DNA of 43,778 bases from Candidatus Neomicrothrix sp. UBA4542 (GCA_002388005.1 DGLO01000017.1:26383-70160); one strand, 5' to 3'; positions 1 through 8,905 are shown, counted from the first letter of the stretch. Program-made: numbers and translations. The notes: generated from the letters alone by a model not told the origin.

Positions 1-2394
1 CTACTTCAACGTGCTGCTTCGATTCGCGATTCGGCTCACGGAACTCGAATCACCTACAGTCCGAAGGTTTTCATTCCCCTGACGATGCTGTGTCGCGACA
101 AGTGTGGTTACTGTACTTTCGCTCAACCGCCGGCTCGCATTGACCATCCCTACCTAGAACCCCATGAAGTCGTCGCTTTGGCACGGCACGGTGCGTCGCA
201 GGGATGCCATGAGGCACTTTTCACACTGGGTGAGCGACCAGAACTGCGTTACCCCGTCGCTCAGGATTGGCTTCACGATCACGGGTACGAGAGCACAATC
301 GACTACTTGGTTGAGATGTGCCGCGTCGTGCGAGACGAGACTGGCCTATTGCCTCATGCCAATCCCGGGGCGCTATATCGAGAGGAACTAGCAGACCTAA
401 GGAAAGTGAGCCCCAGCCAGGGAATGATGCTGGAAAGCCTCAATGAGGATCTTCTATGTCACCGTGGTTGCCCAGACAAAGAACCGGATCGCCGGCTCAG
501 CACCCTGGAAGCTGCAGGAGAACTTCGGATCCCATACACCACCGGTTTGTTGATTGGCATCGGCGAGACGCTTGCTGACCGTGTCGAGACGATTCTCGCT
601 ATAGCCGAAAGCCACCGCAGACACGGCCACGTTCAAGAGGTCATTATTCAGAATTTCTTGCCGAAATTGGGCACGGCCATGCACAAAAGCCCTCCATGTC
701 CACCTGACGAATATTTGCAAGCAATCGCACTCGCACGCACCTTGCTTCCAGAAGACATTCATCTTCAGGCCCCACCAAATCTTTCTGATGATTTCGGTGG
801 CCTTCTTCAGGCCGGCATCGACGATTGGGGCGGGGTGTCGCCAGTCACCGCTGATCATGTGAATCCCGAACGCCCTTGGCCCGAGCTAGATCGGCTCCGA
901 GAAGTAACCGAAGGTAAGAATTTCACCCTCGCTCCTCGTTTGACCATTCACCCAACTTTCGCTCTGCAACCTGAGACCTGGCTTGACGAAGAGAACCGAT
1001 TCCCGGTCCTTGATCGAAGCGATTCTGAGGGTCTTGGTCGAGATGATCCCGGCGGGCAAATGCCCGAGAAAACAATGGAAAATCGGGATGCTGGTTCGGG
1101 AGCTGACATCTTGATAGCCGACCAAGACAGCACCCAATGGTATTCAGGAGGAGCCGAACATCTGCCGATCAAGATCGTTCCTGGTCTGCCGTTTGCTCGA
1201 GGTGCCGTGCAAGAGGTTCTCGATGGGGTCCTAACGGGTCAAGAAGTAGGTCGCGACGAGATCGTCACTCTTTTCCAGGCTCGGGGGCCTGAGGTTGTTG
1301 CAATCGCTGAAGTGGCCGATGACTTGCGTCGCCAGACGGTCGGCGAAAAGGTCACATGGGTCCACAACCGGAATATTAATTACACCAACGTCTGCACCTA
1401 CAAATGTCGATTCTGTGGTTTCTCAAAGGGGCCCTTGTCGCTAAACCTCCGCGGCACCCCCTACATGCTGACCTTGCAAGATATTCAGGAACGAGTCATC
1501 GAGGCCGCCCAGCTTGGGGCTACCGAGGTAACACTCCAGGGCGGTATCCATCCGAGTTTTGATGGTGACTATTACATCGACGTGTGTAAAGCAATTCAGG
1601 ACGTCGTCCCGGACATGCACCTGCATGGCTTTACCGCCCTGGAAGTTATCGAAGGTGCTAATCGGCTGGGTGAGTCTTTGGTTGAGTACCTAATGCGCCT
1701 AAAACAGGCGGGACTGAAATCGTTACCCGGAACAGCGGCAGAGGTGCTCGATGACGAGGTTCGTCGGATCCTTTGTCCGGACAAGATCTCGACTGGAGAG
1801 TGGCTCGAATGTCACGAGGCCGCCCACTCGGTCGGACTTCATTCGAATATCACCATTATGTTCGGATCGATCGAAGAACCCCTTCATTGGGCAAACCACA
1901 TCGTCCGGACTCGTGAACTGCAGAAACGGACAGGGGGCTTTACCGAATGGATTCCATTGCCATTTGTGCATATGGCGAGCCCGATCTATCTGCAACGCCA
2001 AGCCAGGAGGGGACCGACTTTTCGAGAAACTCTGCTCATGCACAGCGTCGGCCGTATCGCCTATCACGACCATATCGATAATGTGCAGGTGTCCTGGGTG
2101 AAGATTGGCGCTGAGGGGGCCAAGCAGATCTTGAGGGCAGGAGCGAACGATCTCGGAGGGACTCTGATGGACGAAAACATCAGTCGAGCCGCCGGTGCAC
2201 AACACGGGCAAGGGCTAGTAGAGCGAGATTTTCGAGCTATCGCAGAACCCCTAGGGAGAACGGTTCGTCAAAGAACTACTTCTTATGGTGAAGCCGACGG
2301 AGCTCCAGCCGTGGTAAGTACGACCACCATGTCAACCGACAATCCCACGGATAGAAAACTCATTCCGATCACCGCCCTTGGCGATCGAGTTTGA
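1..2394 (+). CDS. fbiC: FbiC, fused CofG/CofH 7,8-didemethyl-8-hydroxy-5-deazariboflavin (FO) synthase, 5' end outside window
   Basis: Bifunctional radical-SAM enzyme that builds the deazaflavin FO of coenzyme F420 from tyrosine and the flavin precursor 5-amino-6-ribitylamino-uracil. The frame is open from base 1, and the residues before the first ATG (position 85) still match the family (ITYSPKVFIPLT), so the true start lies upstream. The 797 visible residues compare with about 850 in mycobacterial FbiC. The N-terminal CofG half has the cluster motif CRDKCGYC (CX3CX2C) just after the first ATG, then CHRGCPDK and TTGLLIGIGET. After a linker of weak similarity (roughly residues 310-390) the CofH half has a second CX3CX2C, CTYKCRFC. 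The fusion order CofG-CofH is typical of actinobacteria. No F420-dependent enzyme is recognisable nearby. The next gene is convergent, 43 bases away. Confidence 0.96.
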   Translation, partial: LLQRAASIRDSAHGTRITYSPKVFIPLTMLCRDKCGYCTFAQPPARIDHPYLEPHEVVALARHGASQGCHEALFTLGERPELRYPVAQDWLHDHGYESTIDYLVEMCRVVRDETGLLPHANPGALYREELADLRKVSPSQGMMLESLNEDLLCHRGCPDKEPDRRLSTLEAAGELRIPYTTGLLIGIGETLADRVETILAIAESHRRHGHVQEVIIQNFLPKLGTAMHKSPPCPPDEYLQAIALARTLLPEDIHLQAPPNLSDDFGGLLQAGIDDWGGVSPVTADHVNPERPWPELDRLREVTEGKNFTLAPRLTIHPTFALQPETWLDEENRFPVLDRSDSEGLGRDDPGGQMPEKTMENRDAGSGADILIADQDSTQWYSGGAEHLPIKIVPGLPFARGAVQEVLDGVLTGQEVGRDEIVTLFQARGPEVVAIAEVADDLRRQTVGEKVTWVHNRNINYTNVCTYKCRFCGFSKGPLSLNLRGTPYMLTLQDIQERVIEAAQLGATEVTLQGGIHPSFDGDYYIDVCKAIQDVVPDMHLHGFTALEVIEGANRLGESLVEYLMRLKQAGLKSLPGTAAEVLDDEVRRILCPDKISTGEWLECHEAAHSVGLHSNITIMFGSIEEPLHWANHIVRTRELQKRTGGFTEWIPLPFVHMASPIYLQRQARRGPTFRETLLMHSVGRIAYHDHIDNVQVSWVKIGAEGAKQILRAGANDLGGTLMDENISRAAGAQHGQGLVERDFRAIAEPLGRTVRQRTTSYGEADGAPAVVSTTTMSTDNPTDRKLIPITALGDRV

Positions 2395-2437
2395 TCAAGC
2401 CATAAAGCGGCCACTGCTCAGAGTCCGTTGAAATTAT

Positions 2438-2659
2438 TCAGATAACAGTTGACTCCGGCCCACCATGGATAATCGCGGCTGCCTTGTCCACTGCGCGGCG
2501 CGCTCTGCTCAGTCGCTTTTCGATCTCTGGTCGTTTGCTGGTTGTCTCGTCAGCCACGGCTTCTCGTAGAGCATCCATACCTATATCGGCGAGTTCTTCA
2601 GAGATGCTCTCAAGACGGGTCTTGATGTCCTCAAGCTTTTCTTCCACCTCAGCCCTCAT
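2438..2659 (-). CDS. small conserved charged helical protein downstream of glcF
   Basis: A 73-residue protein of unknown function, rich in Glu, Lys, Arg and Ala and predicted helical or coiled-coil nearly throughout. The C-terminal half has a basic run, RLSRARRAVDKAAAII, a type of ending I have seen on small uncharacterised actinobacterial proteins (recollection, not searched). Its ATG lies inside the last codons of glcF, so the two genes overlap by 11 bases and are probably translationally coupled. No strong ribosome binding site is present, which fits coupling. No catalytic motif, signal peptide or membrane segment is visible. The overlap and protein-like composition argue for a real gene; a role with glycolate oxidase would be only an inference from position. 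Confidence 0.65.
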   Translation of the reverse strand: MRAEVEEKLEDIKTRLESISEELADIGMDALREAVADETTSKRPEIEKRLSRARRAVDKAAAIIHGGPESTVI

Positions 2660-3809
2660 CCCGTATCAGATCGTCGACTATTTCCAGGGGGTGGCGCACG
2701 GTCACTCCCCCAGCTCGCAAATGCAAGACACAACCCGGATTGGCGCTCGCTACCTCTTCCACCTGTGCTCGACCAATACTGCCGATCTTTCGTTCTCTCA
2801 CCGCGTTTGAAGTGTCCGGATAAAACATCGAATACGCGCCGCCCGCACCGCAACATAACCCATCATCATCCAGAATGACCGGTTCGACGTAGCGAGCTAA
2901 GACAGCTTGGACCGGGTCATGAGATCGTTGAACATGACGAAGGTGACATGGGTCCTGAATGCCGATTCTTGGAGGTCGCGAGCGGGAGAGAGGTAAGGCA
3001 TCGAGATGGTCCACCAACCATTCGTGAACATCAAATATCCGTTTGCTGAATTCATGTGATTCGGGAGTGTCCAACAAACGGCCATATTCTTTGAGCTGCG
3101 CTCCGCAACCCGCCGAGTCGACAAGAATCGGTGCTTCTCCAGGAAATGCAGCAATCGTGCGTTCAGCTAAACGTCGGGCCGCAGCGCCTAAACCCGCATG
3201 CGTGTGAAGGGCGCCGCAACACGCGGCTTTCCTGTTAGGAAAACGCACTCCAACCCCGACTGCTTCGACGACTCTTTGGACAGCCCGATGCGTTTCTCGC
3301 ATCCACGCGTCCATAACGCAGCCAGTAAATAGCCACACATCATCGCCGCTGGAGACCAGCGGGGTCTGGACCAATGGAATTTTCGGAAGAGTCAGCCGCG
3401 ACGGGAGCAACCCGAACCTCTGCAAGATGGCCAACATTTTTGAACCTGCTGCCAGGATTTCAGGCCATCCGAGTACTCGGTAAGCTACGCGTCGCCACCA
3501 TGGCTGGTAGGGGGTCTGTTGGGCCAGGGCTTCGCGGGTTGTCTCCATCATCGAACCGAACGGCACTCCTGCTGGGCAAGCAGTTTCACAGCCTCGACAT
3601 TGGATGCAAGCATCCATGAAGTTGATGAAGGTCTGGTCGACCATTCCAGAATTCTCTGCTTGTCGCATCAACGCGATGCGCCCGCGGGGCGAAGCCGACT
3701 CTTCTTGAGTCACCCGGTACGTGGGGCAGTGCGGAAGACAGAGGCCGCAAGATACACAGGAGGCAAGTTCGTCCGCATCGATATCGAGTTTCACCGCGAC
3801 TTTTTTCAT
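2649..3809 (-). CDS. glcF: Glycolate oxidase iron-sulfur subunit GlcF
   Basis: Fe-S subunit of the three-part glycolate (2-hydroxyacid) oxidase, passing electrons from the flavin subunits towards the respiratory chain. The 386-residue product has two 4Fe-4S motifs near the N-terminus: CxxCxxCxxxCP at Cys18/21/24/28 and again at Cys68/71/74/78. Two CCG domains follow, with the paired signatures CCGALH and DPCHLRH/CCGAGGAYS that bind a non-canonical cluster or haem in this family. The frame is open for 51 more codons upstream, but that part is Ser/Arg-rich and unlike the family. The ATG at 3809 overlaps the glcE stop in the pattern ATGA, so I chose it. Glycerol-3-phosphate or lactate oxidase Fe-S subunits share this architecture; the neighbouring GlcD and GlcE favour glycolate. 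Confidence 0.93.
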   Translation of the reverse strand: MKKVAVKLDIDADELASCVSCGLCLPHCPTYRVTQEESASPRGRIALMRQAENSGMVDQTFINFMDACIQCRGCETACPAGVPFGSMMETTREALAQQTPYQPWWRRVAYRVLGWPEILAAGSKMLAILQRFGLLPSRLTLPKIPLVQTPLVSSGDDVWLFTGCVMDAWMRETHRAVQRVVEAVGVGVRFPNRKAACCGALHTHAGLGAAARRLAERTIAAFPGEAPILVDSAGCGAQLKEYGRLLDTPESHEFSKRIFDVHEWLVDHLDALPLSRSRPPRIGIQDPCHLRHVQRSHDPVQAVLARYVEPVILDDDGLCCGAGGAYSMFYPDTSNAVRERKIGSIGRAQVEEVASANPGCVLHLRAGGVTVRHPLEIVDDLIRDEG

Positions 3810-4720
3810 GTGGTTATCAACTCTCGACCAGGATTTAGGCGACCATTTGGATCGAGACGAACTTCGAGTTCCCTCATAAGACGTTTGTTTGCTTCCCCGA
3901 GTGGAGCCGGACTTTGTTTTTGTGTGCGATGCACAACACCAACCCCGACTTCCGCTAGCCACACCTCGGAACTCCGTTTGAGGTTTTTCAACGCACCCGG
4001 CTCAAGTGAATTTCTTCCGCCTTCGGGAAAGTCGGGGGGAGATGCCACTTCTTCAAGCTTGAGTTTTGCAGCTTGGCTCTCGACGTCTGATTTGACGCCT
4101 TCCAGGCAAACCCAAATCGAATCTCCATTCCAGAGAATCGACGAGGGCCTATACAAGTCGTTGTACAGCTCGAACGGGTCCATCTTTCCGGTAAGCCAAA
4201 GAGTTGTCTCGGGTATAGGTAAACATCGCAAGGTCACTTCGGCGATGCAACCCAACTTGCCTAGGGACCCCACCAAGAGTCGGCAGAGATCGTAGCCAGA
4301 TACGTTTTTTACAGTCGGCCCACCGGAAGTCACAACCTGTCCGCTGTGGTCAACATGTCGAATCTGAAGCACTAAGTCACGAATATGCCCGTAACGCAGC
4401 CGCCGAAACCCGCTCCTCCCCACCGCGAGCGCTCCGCCCACAGTCGCCTCCGGGTTCAGGTCAAAAGGAACCATTTGTTGAAATTGTGAACATCTCTCGT
4501 TCAACTCCCCAATGGTTGTCCCCGCCCCACAGCGCACAGTCATTTCTTCAGGTTGATGAGACCAGACCCCCGCTGGGGCTCGAACTTCTCGAGACTCCGG
4601 GTGCGGCAGGCCTCCCACGTCCCATTGAGTTCGGTTGCCAACAACAGTGATGGGGCCCGCCTGGCCGATCTCCTCTGCAAACCTAACAACCGACTCCTCT
4701 ATTGGACTGTTGGCGTTCAC
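3806..4720 (-). CDS. glcE: Glycolate oxidase FAD-binding subunit GlcE
   Basis: Second flavin subunit of glycolate oxidase. The 304-residue protein is a short FAD-binding type 4 (PCMH) domain without the long C-terminal catalytic region of GlcD. Visible signatures are the start of the FAD domain (ITVVGNRTQWDVGG), the isoalloxazine-contact region NPEATVGGALAVGRSG, and GPTVKNVSGYDLCRLLVGSLG, all typical of GlcE. Two GTG starts are possible, at 4726 and 4720. An AAGGAG sits 1 base from the first and 7 bases from the second, and the second makes a GTGA overlap with the glcD stop, so 4720 is preferred. It lies between glcD and glcF with 4-base overlaps on both sides, implying coupled synthesis of the subunits. 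Confidence 0.92.
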   Translation of the reverse strand: MNANSPIEESVVRFAEEIGQAGPITVVGNRTQWDVGGLPHPESREVRAPAGVWSHQPEEMTVRCGAGTTIGELNERCSQFQQMVPFDLNPEATVGGALAVGRSGFRRLRYGHIRDLVLQIRHVDHSGQVVTSGGPTVKNVSGYDLCRLLVGSLGKLGCIAEVTLRCLPIPETTLWLTGKMDPFELYNDLYRPSSILWNGDSIWVCLEGVKSDVESQAAKLKLEEVASPPDFPEGGRNSLEPGALKNLKRSSEVWLAEVGVGVVHRTQKQSPAPLGEANKRLMRELEVRLDPNGRLNPGRELITT

Positions 4721-6153
4721 ACCCACGCTCCTTCGGGAACGTGTTGACCAAACGAATCACTGCACCGGGAACCTGAGGGGAGCACTTTGAGTGGGTTTGC
4801 TAAGCCATCTGGATCAAAAGCCTCGCGGACTAAATCCTGTGTTCTCATGTCGTGTTCAGTGAAAAGCAGTCCCATGTAGTCACGCTTCTCAAGGCCTATC
4901 CCGTGTTCTCCACTCAGAACTCCTCCGGCTTCGATTGAGGCAGTGACGATTGCTCTACCGGCTGCGTGTACCCGCTCTTGAACACCCGGTTCTCGACTGT
5001 CATACGCCAGAATCGGGTGGAGGTTGCCGTCCCCAGCGTGGAAGACATTGATCGCGATCAGATCGTGCGCGTCGGCGATTCGATAAACTTTTTCGAGTAC
5101 CTCAACGAGTTTTCCTCGAGGAACAACTGTGTCGTGGAGGTAGTAATCGGGCTTGATACGTGCGACTGCCCCAAAGGCGTTTTTTCTGCCTTTCCAAAGC
5201 AACGCTCGTTCGGCTTCGTCTGCGGCGACGCGTACCTTTCCTACATGATGCGCCTCGGCTACTCGGCGAACAATTTCCACTCCACTTTCCACTCCCCCAG
5301 GGAGACCATCTAGTTCGACGAGCAACACAGCGTCGGCTTCAGTCGGATATCCCGCGTTGACAAAGGCCTCAACCATTTCGATCGCTCGGTGATCCATCAT
5401 TTCAAGCGCTGCGGGAATAAGGCCTTCTGCGATGATCGCTGAGACCGCCGCCGCACCATCTCTCACATCTGAGAAATCGAGCAGCAGCGTTCGAACTTCA
5501 GGGGGATTTTGGGTCAAACGGACTGCAATCTTCGTTGCCACACCCATGGTTCCTTCCGAACCTATAAACAGACCTCGTAGGTCATAACCCACTGGTTCTG
5601 CACTGAGATCTCCTAAAAGAGTGATAGTGCCATTGGGTAGAACAACTTCGATGGCAGCGACATGGGCGCTTGTCACCCCGTAGGCCAGGCAATGAGGTCC
5701 GCCGCTGTTGTTCGCGACGTTTCCGCCGATCGAACAAACTTGTTGGCTTGATGGATCCGGGGCGAAATGAAGTCCGAGGGGCTTCAGCTGGGTGGTCAGA
5801 TCGAGGTTCAGAACCCCGGGTTCGACCCAGGCGATGCGGTTCTCGACATCAACTTCTATGATCCTGTTCATCTTGGCGGTCGCTATTACCACTGGATCAC
5901 CTACCGGGACAGCGCCGCCAGCTAAACCGGTTCCGGATCCCCTAGCGATAAACGGGCGCCCATACCTCCGGCAGATATTCACAATTTGTTGAACTTCTTC
6001 GGTGCTAACAGGCAGGCAAACTATTGATGGGCGGCCCTCCATGCCCGACCCATCTTTGCTGTAGAGCCCCAGTTCGAAGTCTTCGGCCCGAGCGCGATCG
6101 TCTAGTAACGAGTGCAGTTCATCAAAAAGGTGCTTGTCGAAGGACTCCGGCAC
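4717..6153 (-). CDS. glcD: Glycolate oxidase FAD-linked catalytic subunit GlcD
   Basis: FAD-dependent 2-hydroxyacid dehydrogenase subunit oxidising glycolate or a related acid to the 2-oxo acid. The 478-residue form has the PCMH FAD domain (RPFIARGSGTGLAGGA, then GGNVANNSGGPHC and GYDLRGLFIGSEGTMG) followed by the FAD-oxidase C-terminal domain with the metal-site motif FHAGDGNLHP and the conserved EHGIGLEKRDYM. The frame runs upstream to an ATG at 6300, but those residues are unlike the family and overlap the divergent gene at 6182. The GTG at 6153, just before PESFDKHLFDEL, gives the usual family length, although no good ribosome binding site precedes it. First gene of glcDEF. A second GlcD-like gene at 15831 is single and belongs to another operon. 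Confidence 0.93.
   Translation of the reverse strand: MPESFDKHLFDELHSLLDDRARAEDFELGLYSKDGSGMEGRPSIVCLPVSTEEVQQIVNICRRYGRPFIARGSGTGLAGGAVPVGDPVVIATAKMNRIIEVDVENRIAWVEPGVLNLDLTTQLKPLGLHFAPDPSSQQVCSIGGNVANNSGGPHCLAYGVTSAHVAAIEVVLPNGTITLLGDLSAEPVGYDLRGLFIGSEGTMGVATKIAVRLTQNPPEVRTLLLDFSDVRDGAAAVSAIIAEGLIPAALEMMDHRAIEMVEAFVNAGYPTEADAVLLVELDGLPGGVESGVEIVRRVAEAHHVGKVRVAADEAERALLWKGRKNAFGAVARIKPDYYLHDTVVPRGKLVEVLEKVYRIADAHDLIAINVFHAGDGNLHPILAYDSREPGVQERVHAAGRAIVTASIEAGGVLSGEHGIGLEKRDYMGLLFTEHDMRTQDLVREAFDPDGLANPLKVLPSGSRCSDSFGQHVPEGAWV
4728..4733 (-). promoter_or_regulatory. Ribosome binding site that fixes the glcE start
   Basis: AAGGAG lies inside the last codons of glcD, 7 bases before the GTG at 4720 but only 1 base before the alternative GTG at 4726. 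The spacing selects the downstream GTG as the glcE start. Confidence 0.75.
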
Positions 6154-6181
6154 GATGACGAACGTACCGTAGGCTGGACGT

Positions 6182-6928
6182 GTGACGAAGCCCTTAACGT
6201 CTTCTAATTTTGATCGTGAATGGTTATCGTTCGAAGATCCGGGAGAACATCGCACCTGGCTGTTCGATATTACGTTCCTCGCGAGTGACTGGACTTGCAT
6301 CTATTCCGTTGGCTGTCCGGGGGTTGCAGCTGAACCGGCTCCTGACCAACAACTCGGCTGCTGCACCCACGGCGCCTACATTTCTGATGCCGATGACCTC
6401 GAGCGCGTAAGAGCTCAAATCAGTCGGTTGACAAGTGAAACCTGGGAATACATCGACACGGCTGAACGCTTGGACGGCGCCTTATGGCAAGACGATGATG
6501 GGTGGTGGCGCACACGCGTCGTTGACGGAGCCTGCATCTTTCAGAATCGGCCAGAACACGCGAACGGAGCAGGATGCGCGTTCCATCATCTCGCACTCCA
6601 ATCCGGCTCACATCCGATGGAAACGAAACCTGAGATCTGTTGGCAAGCACCACTTCGCCGCGAGGACCATGAAACCGTGACCGGTCACATTTACACCATG
6701 GTGCGCGAATGGGAGCGACGGGACTGGGGCGGTGAAGAAACCGATGTGTGGTGGTGGTGCACGAGTGAAAGTCAAGCGCACGTCGGTGAGCATCCTGTCT
6801 ACATCCAAATGGAGCAGGAGCTTTCTTCTATTTGTGGACCCGTTGTTTATGGTTGGTTGCGGGCTGAATTAGATAGCCGAAAGGCGCAAAGCTTGTTGTT
6901 GCCACACCCAACGGTAAGGCGTCGTTGA
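6182..6928 (+). CDS. Cysteine-rich conserved protein, possibly metal-binding (DUF3109/YkgJ-like)
   Basis: A 248-residue protein I recognise only as a type found in actinobacteria. Nine Cys are present (39, 45, 60, 61, 118, 132, 153, 193, 218), several in patterns such as CIYSVGC, GCC, ACIF, GCAFHH and EICWQ, reminiscent of the YkgJ/DUF3109 zinc- or iron-chelating fold. His135, His136 and many Trp add to possible ligands. There is no signal peptide or membrane segment. The GTG at 6182 is the only workable start before the conserved block (DREWLSFEDP). It diverges from glcD with about 28 bases between starts, so the promoters must overlap or mRNAs be nearly leaderless. The function is unknown; metal binding is an inference from Cys spacing. 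Confidence 0.72.
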   Translation: MTKPLTSSNFDREWLSFEDPGEHRTWLFDITFLASDWTCIYSVGCPGVAAEPAPDQQLGCCTHGAYISDADDLERVRAQISRLTSETWEYIDTAERLDGALWQDDDGWWRTRVVDGACIFQNRPEHANGAGCAFHHLALQSGSHPMETKPEICWQAPLRREDHETVTGHIYTMVREWERRDWGGEETDVWWWCTSESQAHVGEHPVYIQMEQELSSICGPVVYGWLRAELDSRKAQSLLLPHPTVRRR

Positions 6929-6938
6929 TTTCGTCGAG

Positions 6939-7169
6939 TCAGGCTTTGTCTTCGTCGCCGTCATCGAAGTCCGCGTATTTCGCAGCTAACTCGGAGTAGT
7001 CGTCGTATTTTTCGGCGAGCTCACCGTATTGGTCGTCTGGAGAGTCGTCTTCCTCTTTGGAAAACAGATCCGGTTCGTCAAAATCGAAATCCTCTACTGT
7101 GAAAGCAGCGGCATTTTCCCGTTGAAATTTACGCGCCTCTTCGTACCGGCGGTGACGGCCCTTCTTCAC
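6939..7169 (-). CDS. Small acidic protein with basic N-terminus
   Basis: A 76-residue protein with a strongly basic start (KKGRHRRYEEARKF) and a very acidic, Tyr-containing remainder in which a short unit is repeated (GELAEKYDDY, SELAAKYADF). A GTG start is preceded by a good GAGGAG six bases upstream, which supports real translation. No enzyme motif, signal peptide or membrane segment is seen. The charge split suggests binding to a basic partner or nucleic acid, but that is a guess. It ends 10 bases from the convergent Cys-rich gene and is the last minus-strand gene of the pyk-rnd cluster, separated from rnd by about 146 bases in which I see no other gene. Confidence 0.65.
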   Translation of the reverse strand: MKKGRHRRYEEARKFQRENAAAFTVEDFDFDEPDLFSKEEDDSPDDQYGELAEKYDDYSELAAKYADFDDGDEDKA

Positions 7170-7315
7170 GGATGGCTCCTCGTCTCCAAATCGCCTTCTT
7201 TGTCGCGCAGCGGCAAGATCAGCGAGCTAACTACTGCACTGCGACTCCCTCCGTTCTATCAGATTTCGGTGCCCGAACCTGGGTCGCTAGAGGTCGAATT
7301 TCTGTTTCTTTTAGC

Positions 7316-8476
7316 TCACGGATCAAATCGGGGTTCAAGCACCAGGCCGCCTTGGGGGTCAAACGCTACTGAAGCGCGCCCCGTGACTAAGTCCTGGATA
7401 CGGGTACCGACGAGATCAGATCGCCAACCGTTCGATAGTCGGGCATCTTTCGATTTTCTTAGTACATCAACGATGTCGGCTCTTGTAGCTAGCAGCGCCG
7501 GGTCGAGTTCTTCGTCCTTTGCCACCTGGGACACCCATGCCGACACCAGGGTCACTGCAGCCCGGAGTTCTTTATCTAGCTTCGGTCCCTCGTCGATCTC
7601 GAGTGTGGGGACGTCCTCGGGGGTCCGCTGCAACCCTTTTTGCACCACAGAGAGGATTTCGTCCGATGCGCCTTGTTTCAAGTACCGGCCATCCAACCCG
7701 CGGATTCCTTTCAAGTCTTGAGAAGTTCTGGGCGCCCGTTGGGCAACACCAACCAACGCCAGGTCCGAAAGAATGAAGCGAGTCGGTAGGTCTCTATTTT
7801 GGGCGGCTCGTTCTCTCCATTCTGCTAGGACAGACACGACACATCGGGCTTGTCCTCGCAGGTGGCGAGCCTCTTTTATTCGAGTCCACGCGAACTCGAC
7901 GGACAAAGCTGGTTTTGTGTACCAGTTGGACGGATCGCATTCAGCAGCTACCCAGCGTAAACGCCCGCGTTTCCTGAGGTCCTCAGTTAAGCGGTCATGT
8001 AAATCGAAGAGGTATAAGACGTCACTCGCCGCATAGTTCTGTTGAGTTGGTCGTAGAGGCCGTTCGAACCAATCAGTTAGTCGATCACCTTTGGGTAGAG
8101 CGACACCTACATATCGTTCGACTAGTGAAGAAAGAGATGGTGTCGACATGCCCGAGAAGCCGGCGGCAATTTGGGTGTCGAATAGGTGACGGGGAAGGAC
8201 GCCGCAAGCTCGATCCAGTACTTCCAGGTCTTGCGACGAGGCGTGCATAATAATAAGGGTGTCGCTTTCGAGGACCGCTGCAAATGGCGCAAGGTCGACT
8301 TCTAACGGGTCAATCAGAAAGATGTCGTTTGCGATCGCGATCTGTACGAGAGCAACTCGTGGCCAGTACGTTCGCTCGCGATGAAACTCAGTATCCACGG
8401 CAATTCGTTCCGCTTTCGCGGCGCGGGTGATTAAGGCCTCGAACGTCCCTTGATCATCGACCCATTCGTGATTCAT
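7316..8476 (-). CDS. rnd: Ribonuclease D (DEDDy 3'-5' exoribonuclease with HRDC domain)
   Basis: 3'-5' exoribonuclease acting in tRNA and stable RNA 3' maturation. With the ATG at 8476 it has 386 residues. The DEDDy exonuclease residues are all visible: Asp28 and Glu30 in VDTEF, Asp83 in ASSQDLEVL, and Tyr148/Asp152 in NYAASDVLYL. An HRDC-like RNA-binding domain follows, around residues 210-280 (LAEWRERAAQNRDLPTRFILSD), then a less conserved helical tail. The frame also contains a GTG at 8545 that overlaps the rhodanese stop as GTGA. That start would add a basic, low-complexity 23-residue leader absent from the family, so it is the second choice. The gene follows the rhodanese gene closely on the same strand. 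Confidence 0.9.
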   Translation of the reverse strand: MNHEWVDDQGTFEALITRAAKAERIAVDTEFHRERTYWPRVALVQIAIANDIFLIDPLEVDLAPFAAVLESDTLIIMHASSQDLEVLDRACGVLPRHLFDTQIAAGFSGMSTPSLSSLVERYVGVALPKGDRLTDWFERPLRPTQQNYAASDVLYLFDLHDRLTEDLRKRGRLRWVAAECDPSNWYTKPALSVEFAWTRIKEARHLRGQARCVVSVLAEWRERAAQNRDLPTRFILSDLALVGVAQRAPRTSQDLKGIRGLDGRYLKQGASDEILSVVQKGLQRTPEDVPTLEIDEGPKLDKELRAAVTLVSAWVSQVAKDEELDPALLATRADIVDVLRKSKDARLSNGWRSDLVGTRIQDLVTGRASVAFDPQGGLVLEPRFDP

Positions 8477-8541
8477 CGCCTGGGATCCTGCTGTGGATGT
8501 CGTGTCTGGGGGGTTGCCGCTTAGCCGGCGACGCCTGCGAG

Positions 8542-8859
8542 TCACGTGGATTCCGACTCAACGTCTCGGCCAGATTCAATCCAGGCAAGTGTGCCGCCCG
8601 TCACATTCACAGCGTCAATTGCCCGTGCCCGAAGGAACTCGCAAGCGCTTGCGCTTCTTCCTCCGCTCTTACAGATCACGTACAGAGGTTCATCGGTGGG
8701 GATTTCGGTTACCCGATCCGGAATCTCTCCCAAGGGAATTAGCACACCTCCGGGGACTCGCGCCTCCTGCCATTCCTCAATCTCTCGCACGTCGAGGAGC
8801 CTGGCTCCTGCCGCTATTAGGGGAGCTAGTTCATCGACATCAATTTCGGGAACTTCCAC
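8542..8859 (-). CDS. Rhodanese-like sulfurtransferase, single domain
   Basis: A 105-residue single rhodanese domain similar to GlpE/ThiI-type sulfur carriers. The active-site loop is CKSGGRS with the catalytic Cys63, and the CH2A-like LLDVREIEEW is present near residue 21. It probably carries persulfide sulfur in the cytoplasm; the acceptor is unknown. A GTG start is preceded by AAAGGTGA at suitable distance. It lies 46 bases after mobA and before rnd. A sulfurtransferase next to a molybdenum cofactor gene could suggest sulfuration of a molybdoenzyme, but no molybdoenzyme is in the window, so this is only contextual. Confidence 0.88.
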   Translation of the reverse strand: MEVPEIDVDELAPLIAAGARLLDVREIEEWQEARVPGGVLIPLGEIPDRVTEIPTDEPLYVICKSGGRSASACEFLRARAIDAVNVTGGTLAWIESGRDVESEST

Positions 8860-8905
8860 TCAGTCACCTTTCGAAATCAAAGGATACCGTCGTTCGAGCG
8901 ATGCG

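Noticed and set aside
454..858. Minus-strand ORF of 134 codons
   Set aside because: Antisense to fbiC, whose motifs are intact; no protein signature.
3519..4295. Plus-strand ORF of 258 codons
   Set aside because: Opposite strand of glcE/glcF; Arg/Ser-rich with no family motif.
7029..7721. Plus-strand ORF of 230 codons
   Set aside because: Lies antisense to the RNase D gene and the small acidic gene, with low-complexity Ser-rich sequence.
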